Of a DNA stretch of 64,000 nt, positions 39,938-53,892 are shown piece by piece. The stretch covers positions 273,001-337,000 of the forward strand of contig JAYMTL010000003.1 in NCBI GenBank assembly GCA_036897445.1, given 5' to 3'. The DNA comes from Pelargonium tetragonum. Its lineage: Eukaryota > Streptophyta > Magnoliopsida > Geraniales > Geraniaceae. How positions within the stretch are numbered: position 1 is the stretch's first letter; every line of letters begins with the position of its first letter. The position numbers and the translations under genes were made by a program. The notes beneath the pieces were generated by a model, which was given only the letters and a program-made list of their open reading frames with translations, was not told where the DNA came from and searched no databases.

Positions 39938-42588
39938 TAAAAAAAGGTAAATCCTCTAAAATTTCCAACTAAAGAGTAAGCGCAAAATGGCACCTTGTTC
40001 ACTTGGATCCTAAATAGGGTATTTTATAAAAAAAGGGGGGTACTTGACTAAAACTAAAAACCAAGCTCCACTTTTACCGTTTAGGATCACTCTCCCAAAA
40101 ATTGGAATTTCGCGGAAGTTTCTTGGGTCTTGGCTAGCAGTCTTTCTTAATTAAACCCTCTAGTTTTTGATACAGACTAAAACCTATTCCCTTTTTAAAG
40201 CTACCCTAAAGTACAAAAATCATTTAAAGAAGTCAGGATATTTCTTTTTCTTCTTCCTGGGATCTTTTCTAGCTGTGAGTTTTTTATAAATAAGGGTGTC
40301 CTGGGGATCCTAATCTATATAAATTCAAAATAAAATGCAGAGTACCTTGAATCGAAGTAGCAAGATATATCGACAAATCAGAAACTTGGGCTAAACTTCT
40401 GGGTATTTACTAAAGCAAAAAGGACCCTGAAAAGAAAAGGGGCGCTATAGGAACTCCTCGACTTTAACTCTTTTCATTTCTTTATAACATAGTGCATTAA
40501 CTGAGGCCTCTTACCCTGTTAAATCTTTGTTCTTACCTTCTTATCCTGCTTTAGTAATCTTGTCAGGCTTCTTTTTACTTATCTTGTATCTTTTAGGGTC
40601 GGGGGAAATTCTTTTAAATGAGATGCCCTGAAGCTTCTTCCTACTATATTAAAGTGTTCCCTTACTAGGAATTCCTTGAGTTGAAGTATAACACTTTTAA
40701 TTCTACCTATTAAGTTTTTGGCGCAGCACATATACATAAGTACTTAAAACCCGGGTTCTCTTGCGTGGACTAAGTTAACAACTTACGGCTTAGCTGTATA
40801 CTCCTGTGGAAATTAGGAATCTTGGGATCGGAATCGCCTTTAGAGCAAAATCTTAATTACATACACCCAGTTACAAGTAATATAAACGAAGTCAAAAAGC
40901 CTTGCTGTATCTTATATTTCTATAATCCCGACTTTTACATAGAAAACTTTGAAAGGCTACGTCGATAGAACACAGCTGATGCGGGTCAACCTACGCTTTA
41001 CCTAATAGGAAGTGCTTTTATGGTTCAATGAGAGTTACTATCAAGAAGAGTAAAAGATATATCTATAGGTTAGTTAAAAGGGGCTTTCCTTGTATTCTTC
41101 TCTCTTATTAAGTTTGTAACACGAATATTAATCGACCTTTTGACCCTTCCTTTAACCAGAAAAGAAATACGTCTACTTAGAGCCCTTTCCGCTATTAGGA
41201 AGCCTCGTCATGGAGTTTTCAGAGGGGCTTTTTCTATAGGTCGAGAAGTCCTATTTATTTAATACAGCGAAGTGGTTTTGGTTTATTACAACTTGCGAAT
41301 GGTAAGAAGGGGTTACTCAGCTGCACTCCCCACAATCGGAAGGAAAAAAAGAAGAAATTGCTATATATGTAGATATGTAATAGTTTTATTAATCAAGGTA
41401 CTGGTTTGTGGAATGATGTCTAGAGCATAGCTTTTTTGTCGAAGAGTAATTAGAAAGTCTTAGACTAGCACTCCCCTTAGTTGGCGTTCAATAGTTTAGG
41501 GAAGCTTTTTCTGAACCAAAGTTCCATTAGGTGAGTAAAATCTCAAATATCTGATGTCTTTAATTGTGAGAATAATTAGTATTATGTCAAGAGGATCCTT
41601 ATCGTTTTTTCTTTTGGTTGCTAGTGACAGGATACGACTTCCTTCGAACTATTCCTAAGTGTGGCTCGGGTCGTGCTATGTCGGATGAATAGGGTATTTG
41701 GAAGGTTGGGGTTTATTGCATACTTTTTATCCGTTCAAAAACAAAGTTCTTATCAACGAGAGGCCTCTGTTGTACTCTTTTGATACTTTAGATTTTACAG
41801 TTAGTAATATAAAACTGTCTGCATTCCTTTATTAAGTAATTCGTTAGTTTAAACGCGGGTTTTTTAAAATCAAGTGTACGTCAGGAGAGTCCCCGAGAAA
41901 TCCCTTATGAAGAAACCGTATTTAAGCTTTAACTAAAAATTAAGTGCTCTAGGCAACCTTGAGATCCTTGCAGCGGGAGCCCTCGTTCAGGATACTTTGA
42001 AAGGAGATGGGTTTTCGAGGAATAAAAGCAATCCATAAATTATATAAAAACTTAAAAAGAATACTTACCAGCAACCCCGAGTTATGAAAAACCGATTAAA
42101 AAAAGACTTTACTGAAATCAATTACAGCCTTACTGTAAAGTATATAAGTTAAGTGGAGATACTGACAAAAGTTTTTGCATTAAAATGAAATCGAAAGGTC
42201 GAGGACCCCAATTATACCGGATGTAAGCAAGGAAGTTGCACTACAATACAAAGAGTAAGGCATAATATTGAATATTGACGGATACTCTATAATATTTTTA
42301 GTTCTTTAAAACAAGAAAATCGGACTCCTAAATACTGAGCTTTTTTATTGACGCGACTAGTATATCCTATAGATAAAGTACTCCTAACAAGTAACAAGGG
42401 GAGATAGGGTTATCGAGGGTAAAGTAGGTATTAAAGTAGCAGTAACAAGGAACTCAAATGCAATGTCCGTGGTTTGAATCGGCCCCTATATTTAATATGC
42501 GTTTATAATAATTAGGACTCTTAGAAGCTTTTTTGGTGTTACGAATTCTTAAAGTTCAATAGAAAATTTCCCCTTTCGATTAAAGGTA

Positions 42589-42601
42589 TAAAAAAAAAAA
42601 G
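42589..42601. repeat. Poly-A tract
   Basis: Eleven A in a row, among the longest single-base runs in the window. No target-site duplication or element lies upstream to suggest a retroposed copy. Confidence 0.5.
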
Positions 42602-44045
42602 ACTATAGAGTAGGTCATAGTCAAATAACGAGATAATAACAAATTGCTAATGAGTACTTTATTCTTCTTTTTTCAAAATTTCTTTTTTAGTCTTCAAACT
42701 CCGATTTTTAATAAAGCAACTGGGGAATTCTTGTGCAATGCTTTTTTTAAGCACTCCTTCCATTTAAGAGCTAATAAAGGCACAAATAATGACAAAAGTA
42801 GAACCACTGAACCAAGGTAAATCTTCTGTTATACCCTATACCGGACACTTGATAAAAATTTGATCTCGTCTTTAGAATTTAGATTGCAATAGACTTGTGT
42901 AACTCTTGAGTGAGCTATAAGTTTAAATGACATCTTTTCTTTTTTCCTTATGCGACTCTATTTACCAACCAAAGGGGCCCCCACAGTCCCCTTTTTGTAT
43001 TGTCTGTATTAGAAAAGAGTCCATCCAAGCATCCTTAAATTTTTTTGCGTCCTATTATTTTTCATTTATGAAAGTAAGAATAATTAGAGAAAAGGGAAGC
43101 CTGAATAAGATAAACTATCATCTTTTGGATATCTTATAAAGTTTAAAAACGCAAATGCTACCAGAATTCTATTAGGTATCCACTTCATTTTTTGAAAAAG
43201 TATGATTCTTAAAAAATTACGGCAAAAATATTAAAGCTCTGTCATAGGGCCTCCTTATAGAATGGGTGCTCCTTGCGCAATGGAACCTATCGACTAAACT
43301 ATTAAAATCAAAGTATCCCGTCTTACAACAACATTAGGAATTTCAAGAAATCCCCTTGGTTGGTAATTTACAATTTGTTATTCTATCCCCCGGGACTGGG
43401 GCTCTTTTTCATTTTAGAGTCAACCAAAGCGGGCCCATATACTATATTATAAATATCATAGTGGAGTCCTTTTTTTGTACCTCACCCTCTGTTCTTAGCT
43501 AGGAGTATATTATCATAACTAGAACTACTTTACAGGATCCATAAATTAAGTCTTACTTTACAAGAGTAACCCGTTGCTTAGTACCTTTGTTGAGTCTTGT
43601 ATCGGGTTGGGCGCCAATAACTCGATTCTGTACTAACCTATCCATTTAGAAAAAACCAAGGACTGGATCATAGCAGAGTAATGTAAACATTATTATCACT
43701 AATTCTTTGTAGGGGATAGAGGCAATTGATGGTTTCTTATAAGGCTTATAAGGAATTCCCTTCTTATTTTATTTAATAAGACTCCCAAACGCCCTATTCT
43801 AATTCTAAATATCAAGATTTTTTTTGTCTACGTCCTTAGATTTATTAACTGGGAATTTTTTTCTGTACTATCAGGGTTTTTACAACTAGTACTCTTCTGA
43901 GTTTTCAATACTTCTTTTGGTAAGGTGTTACAACAACAACGTTTTACTGACAATCTGTGTTAGTTCAATCGCTTATATAGAATAACTTCATAACATATAT
44001 ATCTCTTATCTAGGCAATAAAGTATGGTTCTTTATTTAAATAATG

Positions 44046-44110
44046 AGAGCAAATATCAGAAGTACAGCACCTCTAACCTTAGTGACACGGGTTCAAGTCC
44101 TACTATGCTC
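44046..44110 (+). pseudogene. tRNA 3'-half-like fragment
   Basis: The plus strand has AGCACCTCTAACC, then TTAGTGACACGGG-TTCAAGT-CCTAC, then TATGCTCC, the order of an anticodon arm, variable region, T-arm and acceptor 3' strand. The T-loop word GGTTCAAGTC lies at 44090-44099. Only about three of five T-stem pairs form and the matching 5' acceptor strand (GGAGCATA) is not found upstream. Plastid tRNAs share the wording GTCACGGGTTCAA just before the T-loop. A tRNA 3'-half relic is possible. Confidence 0.27.
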
Positions 44111-45844
44111 CGAGAGGTTTTTTATTTCAGAGTTTTGTAAGCCATTTTTCGAGGTCTCCAATTCCCGATAGTCATAATAATGAAAGGATACCTTTTCTCA
44201 AAAAGTCGGATTAGTAAAATTTTCTTCCAAGAAATTACAATTTGTTATATCCGTAGGAATGAATATTTACTATCACTCTAGGAATTCAAAGCTTTTAAAA
44301 AAAGATAATCTAGTTCTGGAATCCTGCTTAGTTGTAAGTATACTAAAAAAAAAGAGAGTGCATCGGCTTTAGGAAAAGTTCTAGCTGACCTTAGTATGCT
44401 ACACGACCCTTTGTCTCAATACCAAATCTAGAGCCTTTTTAGCTTTTATATTTGTATGCAAGCAAGGAGCTTTTGCAAGTTTACCAGCAATACCCATATT
44501 TAAGTCTATTTTAAATACTATCTATTTCCCTAAAACTAAAGAAAAGAACTTTTTCATGTTATTGGCGAGGCTAACTAATTATTAAAAGGCTTTTATAAGG
44601 GGTCGCTTACTTTCATGTATACCAAAACCGGTAGCTGCTTTTAGGATTGCCGAAGTATTTAATTAAGGGGCTTTATTCTGAGATAGCTGCGAAACTCCTA
44701 AGTTATAGGGACCCTTATCAATTCTAAATTAGAGTTCCCGAAGCTGTTTAGTATTCAACTTCTTGCCTTTTACACAAAGAACTTCCACGGTATAACTTTA
44801 GGCCAGTAAAGACATCAAACTTTAACTCCTCTAAGCAAGGCTTTTATACCTTATTTTCAAGGCCGGGGGATCACTTTAATAAAGAAAAAAAGAGAGCCCC
44901 TTCAAGATAAAAGTGGAATTTTATTCCTATAAAAAGCAAGTTTAATTTAAAGCAGATACAAAAAGCGGGACCCTTATCTAACTAAAGTTGTTGGGACTGC
45001 CGCTTCCAGTACTCAAAAAGATACAGGAACTCGTATTAGAGCAAGCTAAATGAGCAAATATAAAAGATAAAAATTTCCGTAGGACTTACTGGAGAACTCT
45101 GGTAGAAATTTATGCTTTCCGGGGTTTTTGTAATCTACAGGTTTACGCTTTTTTGGTCTAGTAACAGAAAGCAGTGCAGTTTAGTAAATCTAAATAAAAT
45201 TCTTATAATATCCCTGTTTGCTTTATAAAGAATGCTCGAGAAAAGTCTATGGACGGAAACCTCACGTTTTATTTTAAAAGCTTCCCCGGGCAGGGAGTAC
45301 TGCTCTAAAGAGTCCTATAGGGGTCAAACTTCTTACTTTAATATAGACTTCTTCGAAATTCGTAAACGCCTATGCAAACTTAAATGTGTACTAAATTTAG
45401 TAAAGAATACTGGGCTAAACCAAGATAAAACTTCTAAATATAAGTAGAAACCGGGCGAAAAAGCCCTTAGTGTGGGATTATCTTAAATTAGAATCTCTAG
45501 ACAAAGCACTCTAACTTAAGAGTTATCCAGAGCTTATAAGCTAAAAAGTTTACGGAAAAAAGCAAAGCCCGCGGGGAGCGTAAAAAGGGAATTCCTGTAA
45601 AAATTAAGCGGATACCTCGATCTAAGAAAAAGGGGTTTCTATTGCAAAAGGTGTAAGCGGAATCCCCTAATAATTATAAAGTGAAAGTAAAAAAATTATA
45701 GTAGGAATTTCTAATTGTACAAGCCCCCAGAAAGGGTATTAAGGATTTCTTAGGGGTTCCTTATACTTGTAGTTACTGGGTTTCTTTTTGAGTTTTATTA
45801 TGTTATGCAAATAGATCTCCGCTGGGTTTGGGGGGTCCTAGAAG

Positions 45845-45861
45845 CTGGTTCGAACAGCCAA
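45845..45861 (+). other. T-arm-like hairpin
   Basis: GCTG-GTTCGAA-CAGC forms a four-pair stem closing a seven-base loop, with the shape and loop wording of a tRNA T-arm. The loop contains the self-complementary TTCGAA, so it reads alike on both strands. No flanking tRNA arms are seen. Confidence 0.15.
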
Positions 45862-46332
45862 TTTTAGGTCTTTGAGTCTCCGTGAAGTATAAATATAAAG
45901 GCACGGGTATCCCCGGTTCAAAACTGCTTTTTCTTATTTTGCGGGCCTGCCTTTTCAAAGGTAAATTAACTAAACTCACTAAATCAAATGCTAAGTCATA
46001 GCTCAAGAACTTTTTTAAGAGTTATCCCGGAGTAAATGCAAGGCTTTATAGTAGAAACTGCGTGGTCTTTTAAAAGAAGCTTTAATACTAAATACTCAAA
46101 AAAATTAGGAAGTGAAGTGGAGAGTCCGATACGAGTAATACGAGTTTCTTATAAAGGTAATACTTGGGTAATAAAGACGAGATTTGGGTGTTGCTCCCTT
46201 AGAATAAAGAAAATCCAGTATATTAGTTGTTAGTTAGGTTGCTTTAGGATAAAGCTTACAGGGTTCTTTTTTTTATAGAGTGCCCAATTCTCAGGAGTTT
46301 CTATTATATCGTTTTAAACTTTTCGTTCGGGT

Positions 46333-46342
46333 AAGGATCCTT
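46333..46342. repeat. AAGGATCCTT mini-palindrome
   Basis: Third exact copy of the decamer found at 2896 and 39928. Confidence 0.4.
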
Positions 46343-49300
46343 CTAACAAGGTTATGTTGTAGGGGCTTCTTGCATTTAAATTGTCTTTTGGACGGATGTA
46401 ATATTTTTGCCAAATACCTAGAGACACGAACTTTAGTTAATATGGAATAGGTATAGAAAAAGGGCTTAAGATTTTCTTACTCTAGTGAATACATATTACA
46501 GTAATACCGGAGCAAAGAATACCCTGAATATAAGTAGCCAACACTCCTATATGAACTCGAATAATTCGACAAGCTGTATGCTGTATAGATACTTAACAAG
46601 CGGCCTTCCCCGGTTAACCTCGAGAATTCCTATATAAAAAAGCTGAAATAAGCAAAAGCCAGCCTTTCTCTGAGAGGGATGAGCTGTTTTATAGTACTAG
46701 ATGTAATTCGACCCTTTTTAATATATGCAAGCTAGGAGTTTCCAGAGGGCCGGGGCTTGATTATAAGCATAGCTATAGGATAGTGCACTTTAAATTGTAA
46801 ATGTTAGCTTTTTATAACAAAAGGTGTAAGATTAAAAAAACTTTAGGGAGAATCCAGAGTTTGTGGGAAAGAGAATAGCATCTCTACATACGCACACAAA
46901 AAGCTATGCTCAATAACGATATCAGTACTAAGAAATGTTGATATAACTCTGGCACTAAAAACCGACAATTTCAAAAGGATTTTAATAGGATATCCCGGAA
47001 TTTAACCCCTTTAGATCCTGTAAAAGGCACTCTAGAATACTTGGATGTGAGGATAACCTTGCTCAAAACGGTATTGCTGGATAAAGGTAAACCACAACAC
47101 TTTATACCCCAGCTCTTTTAAAATATTTACGAGAAGCTCTTGGCTCAATACCTATTAAGTTATACAAACGAAAGACTTTAGTTCTTTCAACTAGCTCAGA
47201 CCACATATAACAACGCCTCACAAGGGCATCAAATGAGAATAGTCCCTTTTCCTTTCATAGCACTTCTTTAATATATGTACTAATTTTGGGACCTAAAGCC
47301 GTCATAGTTTTTCAGATAGACGAGACGTAGCAAGGCATATAGGTTTTGATTTTTAAAAGAATAACAAAGGTTTAACTCCGGAGTTTCCTATAGTAAAACA
47401 TAAGTAAATTAATATAATAAGGAGCTCTCGTACACTAAGACTTCGGAATCTACCGGATAAGTATACTCCATTTGATACGAAGATACGAGCAAATTTTGAG
47501 CACCCTGGGTTTTATTAAAAAACTACTATTCCCTTTTAGAATTATAGTAAACGAATTCCTGAAATTCCTAGAAGAATATTCGCTCCTAGATTAAACTTTT
47601 TAGTCTAGGTTCTGCTGGCGGTGTCTAGTAGCTCCTAACTTTTTGGAATTAAATCCTACTTTTGGAAGTCCTATATTACCTTGTTGCTTTTCTGCCTCAG
47701 TATCCCCTTTGAGCATAATTTATGCTTTATTTCAGAATTCCCGGGGTATCCGGCCTTTTTACTGTTATCGCATTCTTACGCTAAAAACTTCCTTTAGCCG
47801 AAAAAACTCAGGTTTATCCTTAGGTTAGGAAAAGCACTTTACTTAATGTCTCGGGGTTCCTTCTTTTGGTAGTAACACTCATGATATGCCTGACCTTTTG
47901 CTCACACTATCTGTTTCTTTTGTATCTTGTTAAAGCGGAAAGCCAAGTAGGGGCCTTGTTAAAAAAAAATGTATTCTGCAAGAAATTTTATCCCTGTAGA
48001 ATTTAATAATAAGTCAAAATCTACCCTATTGTAACTTTCCCTGTGAGTGAAGCTAAGAATTTACTACAAGGGGGCTTTTGTTAAACGTGATAGAGCTCGT
48101 GTAAAAGACCATAAATTGCTTTACATAAGCTTGGCGTGCTATAAAAAAGGAAATTCTAGCTTTTTACGAAAAGGGTTTTGTGGACCCTTCAATTACGTGT
48201 TATTAGGCAAGACTTTCTAAAAAAAAATCAGAGAGAAAAGTATCTATTTCAACTTCCTTTTTAGTTCCAGAGAAGCCTTACACTGGCTATGGAAAAGATT
48301 GCTTTATTATGATATACAGGGAATCCTTCTAACTAAAGCTAAAGCAAAACTTGAGGCTTGAGTTATACGGAATCTTTTCTTACCGGGAAGATATCGACTA
48401 AAAATAAAAAAAAAAAGTTAAAACAAAAAGGGAGTTCCCTAGAAAGCTGACTAAGGGCTTATAGACTTAGCGGGGGAGATTTTTGCTAAAAAGAAAAGAA
48501 GGTTCCTCTTTAATAAAGGCAATATACTACTGGTACGAAAAACAAATTTTTAATAGACCGATGTAAGCCTAAAAGCACTTACTAAGGAATTTCTTTTTAT
48601 TTCTGTACTTTCAAAAGCAAGCTATAATAGAGAAAAATGCAAACACCTCCCTTTTCTGTGTAAAGATTACCTTGTAATGTGAAATAAGAAAACGGGTACC
48701 TCTTACAAGCGCAAGCAAGTTTCTGAGTCTAGGGAATGGAAGTAAGAAATTGAAATCTAGCTATATCTTTTACGAGACAAAGTCAACTCCTTATGTTTTT
48801 CATAGAGCTGCTAGGGTAGAGAGGGACCTTCCTAACTCTTCTGGGCAAAGTATATATCTGAGGAAAGGTTTTGGGTTATAAGAAAGCGATCGTAGGTATT
48901 TAGAAAAATAAGCTATGACTAAGAAGATTTTTATGAATAAGAGTCTCTAGTAAATCTCTAAAAGGGGTTTCCTTATTGTAAACTGAATTTGTAACAGGTT
49001 TTTAGGAGCAAGTCAAGAAAGGGGTCTCCACTAAGCTGCCTTTAAGAGTCCTTATTCTATCAAAATTAGAAAAGGGGAGGGAACTTCTCTGTGCGGTAAA
49101 AGGCTTTTTAAGCTTAGTAAAAGTAGAGTATAACCCTATCTTACTTAGGCGTTTTTAGCTTCTCGGGATAACAAAGTTTTTATACTTAATTTTAGCCTTT
49201 AAATATCCAAAAGTAGCAAGGAAATAAGCATGCCCAAGCTCCGACCTAATTTGTTTGTTCAAAAAAAAGCATTTCAGTAGTGGTAGACACAGAATCAATA

Positions 49301-52300
49301 CAAATTTTGTTGTGAATTTGGGGGATCAGAGTCTTCTTTATTCCTAGAGAACTCTTTAAAGGTTCCTCGTATAATGGAATCCATAGAAAGAAAAGTCTTA
49401 AACTTATAGTGGATTAAGGAAACCTAGAAATTTTGAACGCTAGGCTGTGCGCTTTTCGGAGACCTTTTAGAACAAGCACATCCATATAAAAGAGTTTACT
49501 CTTAATTATGGATGCAGTAAGTGTCTTTTTCTACAAAAACTAGGTCTAAATCAGGGAACCTGGGTGCCTCAAGTAAATGAGTAAAGTCAGCTAGAGCAAG
49601 ATTTTTCAGTTTAGGGTACTTTTTACGGCTTATTTCTTCAAATTAAAATGACGTCCTTATCTTTTTTTTTTGAATTTCTTCCTTTTTTTAAGATAAGAAA
49701 ACTAAGATACAAAAGCAATTCTACTTGTATTTTATAAGGGTATGTGACGGGGCTCTACTATGTGTAATTAGATGGGGGATACTTCGAAGTTGGTCCTAAT
49801 TCCGGAGAAGGCACAAGAGTTTTAAAGTACGAGATTTTTCCCGAATCTTCTTTACTATATCTCTAAAGTGCAATACAATATATCTAGGCTAACTGCTGAG
49901 AACATGGTTTTACCTGTACAGATACAAGGCCCCGCCCCCTTTTTACGGAGAACGCGCGCTTGACGAACAGGTTTCAAGTACAGGAACCCCTTCTACCCTA
50001 GTGCTACCCCAAACCCTACCCCTTTCTTTAGTTCCCTTTTAGGTTAGATTTACCTTACATGTTTGGGTTATCGATGGTACAAATATTATAACTTCAACAC
50101 TACAATGTAAGATTTCCATCCAGGAACACTATATATATCCCCTACTCTTTGTAATAAGAATTTTGGGAATCCGCATTTGAAGTATCTCTCTAACTTGCTA
50201 ATTTAAGCAGAGGCTGAGAGGAGCCCTTCGTAACACCTTTTCTATTATATATACATATTAACACACACTAAAGCAACTCATGTATACAATATTACCCCTT
50301 TTTCATTACAGGAGAAGTTGCTCCTTGTAAAGCTACTGCCGGTTTCACTTTTTAGGTCTAATAAAAGAAGATCCATAGTAAGCTGTTTTGACTATAAACC
50401 TCTTTTCATTTTAAAGTGCCGTTACCCATTGTACAAGAATGTATAACCCTTGCCTTGTCAGAGATTTATTCTAAAGATTTCAACCAAGTAATTTAATACA
50501 TTTTCTTTCTTCTATCCAGCTTCTTTATATAAAGGGTGTCTTACGTTTTAAAGATCCTGAATTTACTACCCCTATCCTCAGGAGGGTTAACCTGTGTCCA
50601 TATGAGAGGCGTTATCTTAGCAATAGAGTTTTTAGTATTATAAAGGAGCTTAGTATAAAGCATTTTAGATTTTAGTTAATTCTGGAATTTAGAGATTCTT
50701 TAAAAGGTATGAAGTACTGGCTTAGAGGAGCCTATCGACATGGAGCTTTGCCTTGTCTGGGATTCTCTTTCTTAGTTCTTAGAAAAAAGCGGGTTAACAA
50801 TACACCTTAAGACTAAGGTGTATTTCCTCTTGTAAGTGTGATTGTATCATAACTCAAGTTAGTTCCTTTTCATAATCTTCCTGTTTTATGAGTTTTTATA
50901 ACAAGACGAGCTGAGTGTAGAATTTCTCTTACATTTTAGGTTATCAGGCTTGTAGAAAGGGTAATACGCGGGGAGCCTTAATAATAAGTACGATGGTATA
51001 GTAGGTTTCTCCTAACTTACAGGGAACCTAGTCTCTCTAGAATTAAGTTTAAGGTAAATACTGGAGCCTTTCTTTATAGGTTGTAAAATGAACTTTCTTA
51101 TTATTAAATTAAGAAAGAGATTTCCTTGTGGTCACATATTAATTAGACTTCTGGGTTATGTCTGTTAGTTAGAGCGGCTCTTTATCAAATAAATGACATA
51201 AGTCAAAACTTATTGTAAGGTCCTTTCGCGAGCTTAATTGAGGTTTTACTGGAGAGAGCCCCGATAGGGCTTTGAATACTCGTATTTTAATCTAGTACTT
51301 CACTACAAGCCTAATTATGAAACCTGAAAAAGTTTAAGACAATGGGTTTAGTCTTCGTAAATATAGAATCGGAATTCCCAATTACCTCTTATTTTATTTA
51401 TAGACTTCTGTCTTATTTATTCCTAACTCACAGAATAAAACCGACTTCTTAGCTTTATAGGCCTTTCCTTTGAAAACTTCCCCGGCAATTTACCCTCGAA
51501 AAATTTTTCTTTCTTGCAAAAATTCCTGCCTTTTGAAAGCTAGCTTACTTTGAAATTCTAAGCCCATAGCAAAAGAACTCTTCTGAATCTCTTAATGTAC
51601 TACCCACTGTAAAAGTAAGACTAAAGTCAGGGATCGTAGTAAGATACCTCAAGGTGTTTCATCAGTAAGGCATTCGTTTTTGTAGACTTAACAATACATG
51701 AGTTGTCGGATTTGCTGCGTCTCACTAGAGTCTTCCTTACTTGATAATTTTATAAATGCCTCGCTTAGATTAGTACCTTTTAGGAACCTTTAGCTTTGAC
51801 ATAACTAAGAAACCTGTATATATTTAAACAAAAAGAATTAATTATAAACCAGAATAGTCCTTCATTTACATCGAAACTAAGATCTTTCTCTACTCATTTT
51901 CTACGAGCCGGTCTCTTTAAATTGAGCGAATACCCTTTTATTTACAGGAAATTCAAATCTATTTCTAAGATGCTCCCAAGATAGGAACTGTAAACGCTAA
52001 ACTAATTCGTGTAATTTCTTATCCGTACTAATAAAGTATTGAAAGAGTTTGTCTCGGATTAGGACTCCTTTAAGTATTCCCACTTCTAGTTAATAATTTC
52101 ATTCAGTACATATTCCTTATAAACTAACTAGAAGTTTCGCCCAGAAAGTCTTTCATTTGTAAAGATAGGGATCCGTGAATGGTAAAACAAACAATTAAAA
52201 ACTAAATTTACTACAAAAAGGCAAAGGACTTTGTCTCCGAGTTCTTTATTTTTAACAGAATTTTCATAGCTATCTTCATAGGCGCAGTTGTCATAAAAAG

Positions 52301-52494
52301 GAGTTTCGTGCTAAAATCGCTTACATAAAAAAGTTTCCCCCCTTTGTTCTACGATACGCTTGATCAATTGAATGCTACTTCTTATATTTAATATTCACCC
52401 AGCGGAGGACCTTATCTTTTGCTTTTGTGGAAGCTGTCGCCTAGTTATGAAACCCAGTAAATGTTGCAGGAAATTGGATACCAGCCCCTACCAG

Positions 52495-52556
52495 ATTGAG
52501 ACTCAGTAATGCAAGAGCTTTGTTTCACCGAAAAGCCACGGGTTCCAGTCCAATAA
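52495..52556 (+). pseudogene. tRNA-like fragment with D-, anticodon- and T-like arms
   Basis: The plus strand shows, in tRNA order, a D-arm-like GACTCAGTAATGCAAGAGC, a perfect five-pair stem GCTTT...AAAGC (loop of about ten bases, too long for an anticodon loop), then GCCACGGGTTCCAGTCC resembling a T-arm. Overall length from D-arm to T-arm is close to that of a tRNA. The acceptor strands do not pair. GGTTCCAGTCCA is repeated at 38371. This is one of the better candidates for a second decayed tRNA, of unknown type. Confidence 0.28.
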
Positions 52557-53562
52557 ATTATAGACCTTTACTATAGAGATGGGAATCAAGAACTCTAAAG
52601 GGTAGATATTTAAAATAGGTTTACAGTGTATACTAAGCGATTAACCTCTAATCCGTTTAGAAATACAATTATGGAACTGCTCCTCAAAAAGTATAGGTAC
52701 TGTCGTAAGATTACAAGAAAAAGGAGATAATAAAAAAGAAATATACAAAGCAATAATTCTGAGATTGGGAGGGCTATTATTACGTCATAAGATTAAGGGG
52801 GTGTTAAAACTTTATTTTGCCTTTACTAGTTTTGAGTTAAAAGGGAAACCCTATTACTACCCTTTTATAATAACATTATAACAAGGCCCAACCTAAAAGA
52901 AACAGCTGCAAAGGACCTTAGGAAACATTTTTTTGTTATACCAAGGGCTTTCTCTAGATATTTTCTTGCTTCAGCCCCCTTTCTTAGTATTTACCGGGTA
53001 TCTCCATGCAATAATATCTTCAAGTATTCTCTCTCAAGAGTATCCATACTTTGGTAAATGGTAAAATAACTTATTAATTTATTAAAAAGTAAGAATAAAA
53101 GTTGTATAAAAGAGCTGTATCTGTACAATGACTTACTCTCGTTGGGGTTATGGAAGAGGAGGGTCGAAGAATATGGGCCTCTCTTTTCGTAATCTATAGA
53201 TGCCTTTACTAGAAAATTAGCATCGATTCTTTCGCTTTGCAGGGCTTGTTGATATAACTATTGTTATACTTCTCAGTATCTATACCGAAGGGGGGATGCC
53301 GTAAATTATTCTATATCAAAAAGCAAAAAGCGGGTGAAACTGGAACCTTTCCCATATTAACAGGTTTGCATTTTCTATAGGTTAGGGGCATACTACTATG
53401 AAGTCAACGGCTCGGGGTAAGTTAAGCTCGAATTCTAATTAATAGACAAAAGTTAGACTACCCGAGGAAGATATCACTTTTAAAAGAAAAATCCTCACGA
53501 AAAGGGGACCTATTCTCTTCAGAGCTACACCTTTCAGGATACCTACACTGCCTGGATCTTAC

Positions 53563-53591
53563 TCTTAGCAGTAGTACTCTTGATCTTACGA
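53563..53591 (+). repeat. Dispersed repeat pair, copy B
   Basis: Second copy of the two-block repeat at 8784-8813. Upstream flanks (CTGGATCTTAC here, CTGACTCTTA there) are loosely alike, so the original unit may have been nearer 45 bases. Confidence 0.5.
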
Positions 53592-53865
53592 AACCTTCTT
53601 AACTAATAACTTGAAGCTTTTTCCGCAAAATTATACCACAACTTCAATTAAGAGAAGTAATCCTGGGCCCTTTGTTTATATCTCTCTTTTATGGGGGTAT
53701 AGGATTAAAGTACTATTACAATTAAGTGAATCCGCCTTAACTTTTGTGTATCCGTGTAGCAAAGACTTGGTGACGAGATTGGTGTTATTTAGAAATAAGG
53801 TTTCAATTACTAGGATAGGATGATTTTCTATTGAAAGGGTTCAGACTTCGTATTATTTCTTAACT

Positions 53866-53892
53866 TTGTAAGAGACTTGAACCCATAATACG
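53866..53892 (-). pseudogene. tRNA T-arm-like fragment
   Basis: The minus strand reads ATGGG-TTCAAGT-CTCTT, with consensus GGTTCAAGTC at 53874-53883 and four of five stem pairs counting a G-T wobble. Upstream on the same strand ACAAGCCCGTATT might be an anticodon-arm remnant. No D-arm is seen. Confidence 0.2.

Larger units (their letters stand above)
25521..41000. other. Non-coding stretch
   Basis: No frame exceeds 76 codons (29329-29559 minus). The content is limited to mini-palindromes (27781, 28255, the 39.6-40.3 kb GGATCC group), one AATTACATTACCT copy (32947) and two weak T-arm-like sites. I compared the stretch by eye with well-conserved rRNA words and found none. Confidence 0.6.

Noticed and set aside
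42430-42490. AGTAACAAGG followed by a T-arm-like GTGGTTTGAATCGG, suggesting an rRNA 3' end or a tRNA
   Set aside because: The T stem does not pair and the rest of the rRNA decoding-site word is absent.
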